A stretch of 64,000 nucleotides of DNA from Paenibacillus sp. KS-LC4 (GTDB lineage: Bacteria > Bacillota > Bacilli > Paenibacillales > Paenibacillaceae). The position numbers were made by a program, and so were the translations under genes. Positions 35,143 through 43,683 of the stretch are shown here, in pieces. Location: contig NZ_CP145905.1 of NCBI RefSeq assembly GCF_036894955.1, positions 4,668,501 to 4,732,500 of the forward strand, in the 5' to 3' direction. Under the pieces are notes generated by a model. That model saw only the letters and a list, made by a program, of their open reading frames with translations. It made no database searches and was not told where the DNA came from. Each line of letters opens with the position of its first letter. The first letter of the stretch is position 1.

Positions 35143-36105
35143 ATGTCGAGGAAACAAAATGAAGGCGGCAAGCCGCGTAAAGCCGCACAGGCCAAGCAAT
35201 TCACGGTCAATGAGCCGTCGGAACTGCTGGCTTTTTTATTGACCCACTTATCCCATATGGGACGAAATTCGGTCAAATCGGTTTTGGCGCGCGGGCAAGT
35301 ATCGGTCGATAAGCGTGTGCAGACGAAATATAATTTTCCGCTTGAGGTCGGGCAGACGGTTTCCATAAATACGGAAAAAGCGGTCGAAGCTCCGCCGCTT
35401 ATGGGACTCACCATTTTACATGAGGACGAGGCTATTATCGTCGTGCAGAAGGATGCGGGACTGCTGTCCATCGCTTCCTCCAAGGACGAGCAGGAGTTTA
35501 CCGCTTACCGTCAGCTGACGGCGCATGTTCGCGCCTTCGATCCGAAAAATCGGATTTTCGTCGTGCATCGACTGGACCGCGACACCTCGGGTGTCATGAT
35601 GTTCGCCAAAACCGAGAAGGTGCAGCAATCGCTCCAAAACAACTGGCAGGAGGCCGTCAAGGAACGCTCCTATGTAGCGCTTGTAGAAGGAAAAGTACGC
35701 AAGCCTGAAGGCACCATTCAATCGTGGCTCAAGGAAAGCAGCACGCTGAAAATGTATTCCAGCTCCCATCCGAATGATGGACAGCATGCTGTAACCCACT
35801 ACAAGCTCATTCAGGCTAACGACAGCTTTTCCTTATTAGAGGTGCATTTAGAGACTGGCCGCAAAAATCAGATCCGCGTCCACATGGAGGACATCGGCCA
35901 TCCCATCACCGGAGATAAAAAATACGGCGCACGTCTCAAGCCTATTGGCAGACTCGGTCTCCATGCCCGCGTGCTTGCATTCGAGCATCCGCACACTGGC
36001 AAGCTGCTTCGTTTTGATACGGGTATTCCCAAGCTGTTTCTTAATCCGTTTAAAAATGCTGCTCCAGCCCCGCAGGCTGGACAAGCACCAGGAAAACAGC
36101 GCTAA
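35143..36105 (+). CDS. RluA-family pseudouridine synthase
   Basis: A 320-residue enzyme. An S4-type RNA-binding region (LLAFLLTHLSHMGRNSVKSVLARGQVSVDKRV) covers about residues 25-65. The catalytic domain contains RLDRDTSGVMMFAKT, with the essential Asp, followed by ALVEG and LLEVHLETGRKNQIRVHMEDIGHPITGDKKYG. It converts uridine to pseudouridine in rRNA or tRNA; the exact site cannot be told from sequence. GGGGGT is placed eight bases before the ATG and a strong terminator follows. Confidence 0.92.
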   Translation: MSRKQNEGGKPRKAAQAKQFTVNEPSELLAFLLTHLSHMGRNSVKSVLARGQVSVDKRVQTKYNFPLEVGQTVSINTEKAVEAPPLMGLTILHEDEAIIVVQKDAGLLSIASSKDEQEFTAYRQLTAHVRAFDPKNRIFVVHRLDRDTSGVMMFAKTEKVQQSLQNNWQEAVKERSYVALVEGKVRKPEGTIQSWLKESSTLKMYSSSHPNDGQHAVTHYKLIQANDSFSLLEVHLETGRKNQIRVHMEDIGHPITGDKKYGARLKPIGRLGLHARVLAFEHPHTGKLLRFDTGIPKLFLNPFKNAAPAPQAGQAPGKQR

Positions 36106-36134
36106 AGCTGCGTAAGCCGCTTTGTGCCTACTAT

Positions 36135-36177
36135 AAAAGGGAAGGAAGCATCGACTAATGCTTCCTTCCCTTTTTTG
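36135..36177 (+). terminator. Bidirectional terminator between the pseudouridine synthase and the GNAT gene
   Basis: A 15-bp perfect stem (AAGGGAAGGAAGCAT / ATGCTTCCTTCCCTT) with a six-base loop and T-run on the plus strand; an A-run on the left serves the minus strand. Confidence 0.9.
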
Positions 36178-36208
36178 CGATTCAATTATTCCTATGACTA
36201 CTCGAGCC

Positions 36209-36634
36209 TCAAAGGTTTTTCTTCAAATAAAACTTAGTATCACCTTCGTTAGGGCAATCCTTCATTTCACCAAAAATTTCGTATCCTTGTTTTTGATAAA
36301 AATGCGGAGCTTGCCAGCTCATTGTAGTTAACTCACTAACCTTGCAGCCGCGTTGCCTCGCTAGGGTTTCAATTTCATTGAGAAGTGCCCCACCCAATCC
36401 ATTTCCTCTGTAAGAGGGATCGACCGCCAAAAGATGTACATTCAAGATATTCCAGACCATATCCCCGGTAACGCCGCCAATGTATGTATCGTTTTCATAA
36501 GCAGCGAGAGAGATAACTTCGCGTTCATAGGGAGGAATACTCATGTTAGCGGCTTCGCTGTGCAATTCCAGCAATCTCGATATTTCTTTTTGATTATTCT
36601 CATAGCTGATTTCTGAAATTTTCAACAAACTCAC
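36209..36634 (-). CDS. GNAT-family N-acetyltransferase
   Basis: A 141-residue protein with the acetyl-CoA loop DPSYRGNGLGGALLNEIE (motif R-G-x-G-x-G) and a C-terminal APHFYQKQGYEIFGEM, the usual end of the GNAT fold. The substrate is unknown. It is a single gene converging on the pseudouridine synthase, and the upstream region 36635-36733 holds no other gene. Confidence 0.85.
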   Translation of the reverse strand: MSLLKISEISYENNQKEISRLLELHSEAANMSIPPYEREVISLAAYENDTYIGGVTGDMVWNILNVHLLAVDPSYRGNGLGGALLNEIETLARQRGCKVSELTTMSWQAPHFYQKQGYEIFGEMKDCPNEGDTKFYLKKNL

Positions 36635-36733
36635 TCCTTAAGCTTGCTTACCAACTATTCCATTTTATCTGGCGCATCCATCGGTGACAATTCCAACACT
36701 GCGGGAAAGCCAGCGAAACGGGATAGGCTAACT

Positions 36734-36776
36734 CAAAAAAAGCAGCCTCGGACTTCGTTTTCTCGTCCAAAGCTGC
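36734..36776 (-). terminator. Terminator downstream of the first PepSY gene
   Basis: On the minus strand GCAGC...GGAC pairs with GTCC...GCTGC and runs into seven T. It lies 34 bp after the PepSY stop codon. Confidence 0.8.
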
Positions 36777-36809
36777 CTCTGTTTTTTACTTGTGGGATCT
36801 GACTATTGC

Positions 36810-37451
36810 TTAATCCTCATCATAACGGTCATCGTCATCGTGGTCGTCATCGTGGTCGTAATCCTTATCCACGGACAGCACCTTTCCCGTTGCTGCATCC
36901 ACCTCTACTTCGGCTTTACCGCCAGTAATGCGCAGATCAACCTCGTAAATGATTTTTCCATCATCCCGATCACGTTCAACCTTGACTACAGTACCTCCCA
37001 CTTTAGCAACTGCAATAGCGCCAGCCTGTTCAGCGGTCTTTAACACTGTCGTTCCCGTGTTAGCTGATGGACTGGCAGCCGGCTGATTCACTGTCCCTGC
37101 GTTGGAGGCTGTTCCCGCTGGTGCTGTTGTCGCTTGAGCTGCACGGCGATCGTCGTCATCATCATCGCTGTCATAAATGCCTAACAGCTTGCCGCTGTAT
37201 GCATCAATATGCACATCGACTTCACCCTTATAAGCTCCGCGCTCGACCTCCACCTCGTAAAAAATGCCTGTTTGATTCCGCTCCAGGTCTACACCGTCAA
37301 TTCGGCCCTCTACATGCTTCAAGGCGATCTTTTTCGCTTCGGCTTTGCCGATCAACGTTTTCGTATTTGAAGCAGCCGTTGCCGCACCGCCCATTGCGCC
37401 GAGTGCCAACGTAACCGATACAACACCAATCCAGATTTTTTTATTCATCAT
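36810..37451 (-). CDS. Exported protein with two PepSY domains and acidic tail
   Basis: A 213-residue protein. The signal peptide ends near residue 27 (GGAATAASN). Two PepSY domains follow (about 32-92 and 135-198), each with the AKKIALKHV / GAIAVAKV helix and DVHIDAYSGKLL / VEVDAATGKVL strands. A Thr/Ala/Pro-rich linker separates them. The last 18 residues are almost only Asp and His (DYDHDDDHDDDDRYDED), which could bind metal. PepSY domains are often protease inhibitors or extracytoplasmic sensors. The related gene at 37581-38357 lies upstream on the same strand. Confidence 0.85.
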   Translation of the reverse strand: MMNKKIWIGVVSVTLALGAMGGAATAASNTKTLIGKAEAKKIALKHVEGRIDGVDLERNQTGIFYEVEVERGAYKGEVDVHIDAYSGKLLGIYDSDDDDDDRRAAQATTAPAGTASNAGTVNQPAASPSANTGTTVLKTAEQAGAIAVAKVGGTVVKVERDRDDGKIIYEVDLRITGGKAEVEVDAATGKVLSVDKDYDHDDDHDDDDRYDED

Positions 37452-37580
37452 TTTCTTGTTCCTCCCATTTTCAAATGTCTCTCGCTTGTCTCACCCTTAC
37501 TTTACCTGCGGCAAATGAGATGACCATGACAGCAACATTAGAATTTGATGATAAAAAGCTGAGTCTGCGCTCATTGAAAC

Positions 37581-38357
37581 TTAGTCGTCTTCTCCATCGT
37601 CCTGATCGTCCTCGTCCCATGTGATTGACATGATGGCTCCCGTTACAGCATGAATCTGCACCGTAGCCTCACGGTCGTCTGGCGTATCAATTTCGACTAA
37701 ATAATAGCGGGCGCGGTCGGAGCTTTTCAGCTCGGTATCCTCCACCTTGCCTTTTACCTGCTTGAGCGCAATCGCTTCCGCTTCATCTGGTGATATACCC
37801 TGTTTGGCGGGTGACGCTGGTGATGCTGGTGACGCTGCTGGCGTTCTCCCCTCGTTACCATCACTTGGCCTCGTGGTTGGCTTAGTGGTTGGCTTAGAAT
37901 TTGGATTAGTGCTTGAATTTGGCGCCGGGCTTGCGCTTTGCTCTGGGCTCGGCGTTGCCAGCGGGCTCTGATCGGGCGTCGGCTCTGCCGCTGGCGTCGC
38001 AGTTGAGGCAGCTGTAGGCTCGTTGGCTGAAGAGGCAGGAGGCGATTCTTCCGCAGCAGGCTGCTCGCTCTCTATAAGCTTAATGGAAATGATGCCTCCG
38101 CCTTTCGCATCAACCGTCACATCGTATATGCCCTTATCTGCCTGAAGCTTAACCTCATAGACGCTGTCGCCCAGCTTTGCGCTAAGGATTTTCCCAACAT
38201 ATTGCTGGAGAACCTGCTCGCTCGCCTGCTCCTCCGTTATGGAAGGCCGGGCGTCAGCAACAGATCGCCACCATAGTCCTCCCCCAATGCAGATAATGAC
38301 CACACAAGCTATCGTTATGCCCAGCACCAGTCTCGCTTGCTTTTGCCGCATCTTCAC
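37581..38357 (-). CDS. Membrane-anchored protein with two PepSY domains and Pro/Ser/Thr linker
   Basis: A 258-residue protein with an N-terminal membrane anchor (residues 9-28), a first PepSY domain (about 37-90), a long linker of Pro, Ser, Thr and Ala (95-172) containing tandem short motifs, and a second PepSY domain (about 173-248: ISPDEAEAIALKQVKG...VQIHAVTGAIMSITW). It ends in an acidic tail (DEDDQDDGEDD) like its neighbour. The two genes probably arose by duplication. The linker suits extension through the cell wall. A Paenibacillus-type regulator or protease target is not apparent. Confidence 0.82.
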   Translation of the reverse strand: MKMRQKQARLVLGITIACVVIICIGGGLWWRSVADARPSITEEQASEQVLQQYVGKILSAKLGDSVYEVKLQADKGIYDVTVDAKGGGIISIKLIESEQPAAEESPPASSANEPTAASTATPAAEPTPDQSPLATPSPEQSASPAPNSSTNPNSKPTTKPTTRPSDGNEGRTPAASPASPASPAKQGISPDEAEAIALKQVKGKVEDTELKSSDRARYYLVEIDTPDDREATVQIHAVTGAIMSITWDEDDQDDGEDD

Positions 38358-38376
38358 ACCCCATTTATATCAGAAA

Positions 38377-38409
38377 CATGCCTTTCAAGCTCGATGCTTG
38401 AAAGGCATG
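38377..38409. terminator. Hairpin between ilvD and the PepSY gene
   Basis: A perfect 14-bp stem (CATGCCTTTCAAGC / GCTTGAAAGGCATG) with a five-base loop. On the minus strand it is followed by only a weak T-run, so termination of ilvD is likely but not certain. Confidence 0.6.
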
Positions 38410-38464
38410 TTGTATTTCAACCTATTATATAACCTGTGGATTAGAATTTGGTGAGAAAGGCGGA

Positions 38465-40156
38465 TTACAAATCCAGATCAGTCACCGCGCCTTGCGAAGC
38501 CGAGGATACGAGCCGGGCATATTTGCCTAACACGCCTGTTCTTACCTTCAGCGGCGGCTGCACCCACCTCGCAAGCCTCGCTTCAAATTCCTCAGCCGAA
38601 ATTTCCATATTCATTTCCTGCGTCTCGCTGTCAATGGTAATGATATCGCCCTCTTGCAGCAGGCCGATGGGCCCGCCCACCTGAGCCTCTGGCGTAACAT
38701 GTCCGACAACAAAGCCATGCGAGCCGCCCGAGAAGCGTCCATCGGTCATCAGCGCCACCTCTCCGCCAAGCCCTTTCCCGCTAATCATGGCGGTTATAGA
38801 CAGCATTTCCGGCATGCCGGGTCCGCCCTTCGGCCCAACATAACGAACGACGAGCACATCGCCTTTTTTAATCTCATCGCGCGCTATCGCATCGGCAGCC
38901 TCCTGCTCGCTGTCATATACGCGGGCTGGGCCGCTAAAACGCATCTTTTTAAGGCCCGACATTTTAGCAACTGCCCCATCAGGTGCCAAATTGCCCTTCA
39001 ATACGATCAAAGGTCCTGTTGGCTTTAATGGCTGCTCGAAGGAACGAATGACATCCTGTCCGCTTTCCAGCGGCTCGGCGTCCGCCAAGTTTTCCGCAAG
39101 CGTTTTGCCCGTTACGGTTAAGCAGTCTCCGTGCAGCAGCCCTTTCTCAAGCAGCAGCTTCATCACGCCCGGCACACCGCCGATGTTGTTCAAATCCTGC
39201 ATCACATATTTGCCGCTTGGCTTCAAATCGGCCAGATGGGGAACGCGGCTGCGCACCCGCTCAAAATCATCCAGCGTCAGCTTCACGCCAGCCGAATGCG
39301 CAATCGCCAGCAGATGAAGCAGCGCATTCGTGGAGCCTCCGAGCGCCATGACGACGGTGATCGCATTTTCAAAAGCCTTCAGCGTCATAATATCGCGGGG
39401 GCAAATATTTTTTCTCAGCAGCTCGATTACCGCTTTGCCCGCTTCCGTACATTCCACCGCTTTATTGGGAGCAATGGCTGGTGTAGACGAGGAGCCAGGG
39501 AGAGCCATGCCCATCGCTTCTGCCGCCGAGGCCATCGTATTCGCCGTGTACATTCCGCCGCACGCGCCAGCGCCTGGACAAACACTGCATTCTACCTCAT
39601 GCAGCTCCTCATCCGTCAGCTGCCCCTCCTGATATTTCCCGACTGCTTCAAAAGCCGTAACAATATCAACATCCTTGCCATGCAGCTTCCCTGGCTGAAT
39701 CGTACCCCCATATACATAAACAGACGGAAGGTTCATCCGGCCAATGGCCATGAGGCAAGCCGGGGTATTTTTGTCACAGCCGCCAATCGCCACGAGTCCG
39801 TCAAAACGCTCAGCATTCACAACCAGCTCAATCGAATCGGCAATCGTTTCCCGACTCGGCAGCGAGAACAGCATTCCCTCATGTCCCATCGAAATGCCAT
39901 CCGACACTGTAATCGTATTAAAAATAAGCGGAGCCCCGCCATGCTGCTTGACCCCGGCCTTCGCTTCTCGCGCCAGCTGGTCAATATGAATATTACATGG
40001 CGTTACCTCGCTCCATGTGCTGGCGACGCCAACCATCGGCTTCTTGAAATCCTCATCCTGAAAGCCTACCGCCCGCAGCATCGCCCGGTTCGGCATCCGG
40101 TTGACCCCTTCGCTTATATCCTTGCTTCTCCCACGCAAATCTTCCTTCTCAGACAT
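38465..40156 (-). CDS. ilvD: Dihydroxy-acid dehydratase
   Basis: A 563-residue IlvD/Edd-family enzyme. Cluster and magnesium-binding regions are visible: TPCNIHID, GGCDKNTPACLMA, and CSVCPGAGACGGMYTANTMASAAEAMG; the C-terminal TDGRFSGGSHGFVVGHV is also typical. It dehydrates 2,3-dihydroxy acids to 2-keto acids in valine and isoleucine synthesis. The upstream ATG (40174) contains its own AGGAGA, so the ATG at 40154-40156 with that site nine bases before it is preferred. The gntR-type gene ends 6 bp before that first ATG, so the two form an operon. The pairing with a GntR regulator, rather than with other ilv genes, leaves open a role in sugar-acid breakdown. Confidence 0.9.
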   Translation of the reverse strand: MSEKEDLRGRSKDISEGVNRMPNRAMLRAVGFQDEDFKKPMVGVASTWSEVTPCNIHIDQLAREAKAGVKQHGGAPLIFNTITVSDGISMGHEGMLFSLPSRETIADSIELVVNAERFDGLVAIGGCDKNTPACLMAIGRMNLPSVYVYGGTIQPGKLHGKDVDIVTAFEAVGKYQEGQLTDEELHEVECSVCPGAGACGGMYTANTMASAAEAMGMALPGSSSTPAIAPNKAVECTEAGKAVIELLRKNICPRDIMTLKAFENAITVVMALGGSTNALLHLLAIAHSAGVKLTLDDFERVRSRVPHLADLKPSGKYVMQDLNNIGGVPGVMKLLLEKGLLHGDCLTVTGKTLAENLADAEPLESGQDVIRSFEQPLKPTGPLIVLKGNLAPDGAVAKMSGLKKMRFSGPARVYDSEQEAADAIARDEIKKGDVLVVRYVGPKGGPGMPEMLSITAMISGKGLGGEVALMTDGRFSGGSHGFVVGHVTPEAQVGGPIGLLQEGDIITIDSETQEMNMEISAEEFEARLARWVQPPLKVRTGVLGKYARLVSSASQGAVTDLDL

Positions 40157-40180
40157 GCTCATCCATCTCCTCATCGTTCG

Positions 40181-40846
40181 TTAAATAATGGCGTAAAGCT
40201 CGCGCATTGGGCGCAGTAAATTTTGCTTCATCATAGCTGCCGCCTGCTCAGAGTCGCCAGCCTCCATAGCTTCAATAATTGCCTGATGTTCCTCGACTGA
40301 TACATGCGTCGCCTGAACAGGCTGTTTTAGAAACACATATTTAAAGCGACGAATATGTACCTGAAGTGAAGCGCTGTAAGAGGCCAGATATTCATTATCT
40401 GCGGCTTCCACGATCACATTGTGAAACTGCTCGTCAAGCTCCATCGCCTGAAAGGGCAGCCCCTGTTCAATCGCTGCGGCAAACTCGGCATTCAGCTGCC
40501 TTAGCTGCTCTATTTGTTCGGGTACAATGACGCTGGCAGCCGTCTCTGCTGCTAAAGCGTGCAAGGAGGCCAGCGTCGAATACATTTTTAAAATATCGGA
40601 TTTCTCCAAGCTTTTGACCTTCGTATAGTTGCCCGGATGCACCTCCACGAGCTTCTGCACCTCAAGAATTTGCAAGGCTTCACGGACAGGCGTCCGGCTG
40701 ACTCCCAAAGCTTCAGCGAGCTCCGCATCGCCAATCTTCTCGCCGGGAAGCAGCGTACCGTCAATAATCCATCGCTGAATTTGAGAAAGCGCTCGTTCTT
40801 TCGCTGAAATTTTAATCGGTGTTGTAAAATGGCTCGGAATAGGCAT
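40181..40846 (-). CDS. GntR-family (FCD/FadR-type) transcriptional regulator
   Basis: A 221-residue regulator. The winged HTH covers about residues 15-80 (LSQIQRWIIDGTLLPGEKIGDAELAEALGVSRTPVREALQILE) and the C-terminal FCD ligand domain follows, with metal-binding-type positions Asp/His (ELDEQFHNVIVEAA, HVSVEEHQAIIEAME). Such regulators respond to small organic or sugar acids. The start at 40846 has AAGGA eight bases upstream; earlier ATGs at 40852 and 40885 are less well placed. It lies directly upstream of ilvD and likely represses that operon through the palindrome in its promoter. Confidence 0.88.
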   Translation of the reverse strand: MPIPSHFTTPIKISAKERALSQIQRWIIDGTLLPGEKIGDAELAEALGVSRTPVREALQILEVQKLVEVHPGNYTKVKSLEKSDILKMYSTLASLHALAAETAASVIVPEQIEQLRQLNAEFAAAIEQGLPFQAMELDEQFHNVIVEAADNEYLASYSASLQVHIRRFKYVFLKQPVQATHVSVEEHQAIIEAMEAGDSEQAAAMMKQNLLRPMRELYAII

Positions 40847-40869
40847 ACACATCTTCCTTTCTTGTATGT

Positions 40870-40898
40870 AATATATCGCATACATATACGTATATCAA
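40870..40898 (-). promoter_or_regulatory. Sigma-A-type promoter with embedded 12-bp palindrome, upstream of gntR-ilvD
   Basis: On the minus strand TTGATA (40898-40893) and TATATT (40875-40870) are 17 bp apart, each one base off consensus. The perfect palindrome ATATACGTATAT (40884-40895) overlaps the -35 box and spacer. A repressor bound there would block the polymerase, so it is the best candidate operator for the GntR protein encoded just downstream. Confidence 0.65.
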
Positions 40899-40934
40899 TC
40901 TTTTTTTATCCCTCTCTATCTTTGCTCGTCTCAA

Positions 40935-40976
40935 TAAAAAAAAGAAAGCAGCCCTCTGGACTGCTTCGGGCTGCTT
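40935..40976 (-). terminator. Terminator of the two-component operon
   Basis: On the minus strand AGCAGCCC...GGGCTGCT is followed by TTTC and eight T, about 18 bp after the histidine kinase stop codon. Confidence 0.82.
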
Positions 40977-40993
40977 CAATTATCGTGTAGCTG

Positions 40994-42565
40994 TTAGTTT
41001 CCTGCTTCCGTACTTCTCAATCTAATCGTCGCCGTCGTTCCGACGTCCTCCTCGCTTGCAAGCGCTAGGCTTGCGCCAATAGCAGCGGCGATTTCCTTCG
41101 CCAAAGCGAGGCCAAGCCCGGCGCCGCCAACATCATGGCGGCTTCTTGCCTCATCGACCCGGTAAAAACGGTCGAATACTTTGGACAGCGCGGCCTGCGG
41201 AATGCCGATGCCCCGGTCAATGACCCGGATCTCGCTGTAATCGCCGCTCGCGCCAACCTCCAGCGTAATCGCAGCGCTACTGTATTTGCGCGCATTATCC
41301 AGCAAAATAAACAGCAATTGGCGCAGCTTATTCGCATCTGCATACCCATAAATGCCCGGCTGCCCGCCTTCGCTGCCTAACTCCTCATTTGACGCATTCG
41401 TTGATGCAATCGCTGGCTCACTCGTTGATACACTCGTTGATACACTCGTTGATGCACTCGTTGATGCACTCGTTGATGCACTCTCCGCTGCATTCGCCGC
41501 TGCCGCAAAATAAGCACCATCCGGCTTGCCGCGAATGCTTTCACCACTCCTGCTGACTTGGCCGCTGGCAAGCCGCACCTGAATATCCCGTCCATACGCC
41601 TTCTGAAAAGCTTTGGACGACTCACTGGCGAGCTGCGTCAGATTAACGCTTTCCATCGTCAGGTTCCACTGCTCCTTGTTGCGGGCCAGCAGCAGCAGTT
41701 GTTCGGTCATATCCTTCATCCGCACCGCTTCGGAATGAATCGCGTCTATCGACTCGACGAATAAGTCAGGGCGATCCAGTCCCCGGCGCTTCAATAAGCT
41801 TGCGTAGCTTTCAATGACCGTGAGCGGCGTTTTTAGCTCATGAGAGGCGTTGGAAACAAATTGCTCCTGCTTCTCAAAATTCGTCTCCAGCAAGGCGATC
41901 ATATCGTTGAAGGTCGCTCCCATTTCCGCAAGCTCATCCTGCGACTTGCCCACGGGCTTGATTTTTATAAAGGTCCCGCTGCGCTGGATCGCCCGCATCG
42001 TATGGGTCATATGGGCAATGGGTCGCACGATAATGCTTCCGAGCAGACGTCCCGAAGCAATAACAGGAATCATCGCGATGCCTGTTACCGCCAGCAATAC
42101 AATTTGCAGCACCTTCAACTGATCTGTTGTGTCCTGCATGCTTTCAGTCACCTGAATATTGACGACTGCGCCATCGGTCCAAATGACCGGAATCGAAACA
42201 AGGGCATAGCTGCTTCCTTTATATTCAATGCTTTCAATCCGCTTCTTCTCTGTATAGACCGCTTCGCGCTCGCTGAGCTGCTGCTCACCTGGAGCAGTAA
42301 CCAGCAGCTTGTCCGCACCTTCAGCTGTCACCATACGCAGCATGCCGTTCAGGGGCACATACGCTCGCAGCAAATCTGCTGTCGGCACCGTCCCGGCCGA
42401 CTTCAGCATGCCTTCAGAAATTTTCAAAGCTTCCGCCTCTACCCGCTCCATTTGACTCGTAATTGTCAATTTGCTAAAGAGCGCATAGACGGACAAATTC
42501 ATCGCTACGAGCAAAACAGCGAATAAGGCAGAGGAATAAAGATGAATCCGGCTGCGCAGCTTCAT
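40994..42565 (-). CDS. Sensor histidine kinase with low-complexity insert
   Basis: A 523-residue kinase. TM1 spans residues 10-32 and TM2 about 152-172, enclosing a sensor of about 120 residues. HAMP follows (175-230), then a HisKA domain with His242 (FVSNASHELKTPLTV) and an ATPase domain with Asn424 in the N-box (FILLDNARKYS), DRGIGIP and GLGLAL. Between HisKA and the N-box there is an insert of roughly 70 residues (335-405) rich in Ala, Ser and Thr, with (AST/VST)S repeats at 361-382. Ordinary kinases have a few residues there. The start overlaps the response regulator stop by 4 bp. Confidence 0.9.
   Translation of the reverse strand: MKLRSRIHLYSSALFAVLLVAMNLSVYALFSKLTITSQMERVEAEALKISEGMLKSAGTVPTADLLRAYVPLNGMLRMVTAEGADKLLVTAPGEQQLSEREAVYTEKKRIESIEYKGSSYALVSIPVIWTDGAVVNIQVTESMQDTTDQLKVLQIVLLAVTGIAMIPVIASGRLLGSIIVRPIAHMTHTMRAIQRSGTFIKIKPVGKSQDELAEMGATFNDMIALLETNFEKQEQFVSNASHELKTPLTVIESYASLLKRRGLDRPDLFVESIDAIHSEAVRMKDMTEQLLLLARNKEQWNLTMESVNLTQLASESSKAFQKAYGRDIQVRLASGQVSRSGESIRGKPDGAYFAAAANAAESASTSASTSASTSVSTSVSTSEPAIASTNASNEELGSEGGQPGIYGYADANKLRQLLFILLDNARKYSSAAITLEVGASGDYSEIRVIDRGIGIPQAALSKVFDRFYRVDEARSRHDVGGAGLGLALAKEIAAAIGASLALASEEDVGTTATIRLRSTEAGN
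41419..41485 (-). repeat. 12-bp tandem repeat in the histidine kinase gene
   Basis: Five copies of CTCGTTGATGCA or CTCGTTGATACA in a row, two with A and three with G at the variable position, coding repeated Ser-Thr-Ser-Ala/Val. Whole-unit slippage would keep the reading frame. Confidence 0.9.
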
Positions 42566-43269
42566 TGCGCTTCCTTGAGCACATAGCCGACTCCGCGCAC
42601 CGTATGAATCAGCTCGCTGGCAAAGCCTGTATCCACCTTTTTGCGCACATAACGAATATATACATCGACAACGTTCGTGTCGCCGTAGTAGTCATAGCCC
42701 CAAACAGCCTCAACAATTTGCTCCCGCCCCAGCACTTGGCGCTGATGCTTCAGCAAATAGCTGAGCAGATCAAACTCGCGCGGGGTCAGCTCAATGCTTT
42801 TGCCCGAACGAATGACCTCGCGCGTCGTTTCATTGAGCTTTAAATCGCCTGCCAGCAGCCATGTCTCATCCACTAGCCCTGTGCTTGCTGCCTCCGCTGG
42901 AACAAGCCGCTGTCTAAGCGCTGCGCGAATTCTTGCCAGCAGCTCCTCCATTTGAAACGGCTTCGTCATATAATCGTTAGCGCCCAAATCAAGCCCCGAC
43001 ACCTTGTCCTCTACGGAGCTTTTCGCTGTCAGCAAAATAACAGGCGTAGCCGCGTCAGCCGTCCTGATTCGCCGTAATATTTCGATGCCGCTTATGCCCG
43101 GAAGCATAACGTCAAGCAAAACTAAATCCCATTCGCCTGTGCGGTACAGCTCCAGCGCCTGCAAGCCATCATTTGCCTTGGAGACGCGGTAGCCCTCCGC
43201 CTCCAGCTCAATTTCCAGCACCCGGGCAATTTTTTGCTCGTCCTCTACAATTAATATGGACTCTTTCAT
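42562..43269 (-). CDS. OmpR/PhoB-family response regulator
   Basis: A 235-residue regulator. The receiver domain has acidic residues at 9-11, phosphoacceptor Asp53 (LVLLDVMLPG) and Lys in YMTKPF. The C-terminal winged HTH contains LTPREFDLLSYLLKHQ, VWGYDYYGDTNVVDVYIRYVRKKVD and HTVRGVGYVL. The start at 43269 is set by GGGAGGGA five bases upstream; a longer frame to 43305 is possible. It forms a two-gene operon with the kinase. The target is unknown; the arrangement resembles envelope or antibiotic stress systems (inference). Confidence 0.92.
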   Translation of the reverse strand: MKESILIVEDEQKIARVLEIELEAEGYRVSKANDGLQALELYRTGEWDLVLLDVMLPGISGIEILRRIRTADAATPVILLTAKSSVEDKVSGLDLGANDYMTKPFQMEELLARIRAALRQRLVPAEAASTGLVDETWLLAGDLKLNETTREVIRSGKSIELTPREFDLLSYLLKHQRQVLGREQIVEAVWGYDYYGDTNVVDVYIRYVRKKVDTGFASELIHTVRGVGYVLKEAQ

Positions 43270-43305
43270 TGCTGTCCCTCCCTGTCTCTCCGCTCTTGCC
43301 CACAT

Positions 43306-43502
43306 GCTTCGGCCAGCATGTGTGATTACGTTTATATTAGGCTATTTGTGGCAGCAGAAGCAACAGCCCCGCCAAGCCGCAAGCTCAAATACCCAGTTAG
43401 CGACTCAATATTCCAATAAACAGGAGGACGGCTGTTTCAAGCTTCGACAAAGCGATTAATAATAGCTACAAGCTTGTATATTTATGCGAGGGGGTCCATG
43501 GA
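43306..43502. other. Intergenic region upstream of the response regulator
   Basis: No supported gene. A plus-strand frame (43256-43459) overlaps the regulator and lacks a ribosome site. The region must contain the minus-strand promoter of the two-component operon; I could not single it out. Confidence 0.35.
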
Positions 43503-43598
43503 ATGAAGCTCCGCCGTTATTTGGCACAACTTGTTATCGCTATTTCCGTCCTGCCGCCTAAAGGCAACCATACCAACAAAGCACATAAATCAAGCTAA
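43503..43598 (+). CDS. Possible small peptide of 31 residues with signal-like N-terminus
   Basis: GAGGGGG (43488-43494) lies eight bases before an ATG that opens a 31-residue frame, MKLRRYLAQLVIAISVLPPK followed by a polar basic tail. It has a basic start and a short hydrophobic core, like a small membrane or exported peptide. Another ATG between the site and this start opens only ATG GAA TGA. The frame may be chance, as a 31-codon run is short; no homologue is known to me. Confidence 0.3.
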   Translation: MKLRRYLAQLVIAISVLPPKGNHTNKAHKSS

Positions 43599-43683
43599 TA
43601 AATCCAGCTTATCCATAGGAAAGTCTGCCTTCGCTAAGCAACTCTGCTATAATGGAAGGAAAAACACATCAAAGGATGATACG

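Noticed and set aside
39131..40219. 362-codon plus-strand open frame
   Set aside because: It is antisense to ilvD, with a composition typical of shadow frames (Arg, His, Asn rich) and no domain; ilvD is certain.
43256..43459. 67-codon plus-strand frame with a hydrophobic stretch
   Set aside because: It overlaps the start of the response regulator on the other strand and has no ribosome site near any start codon.
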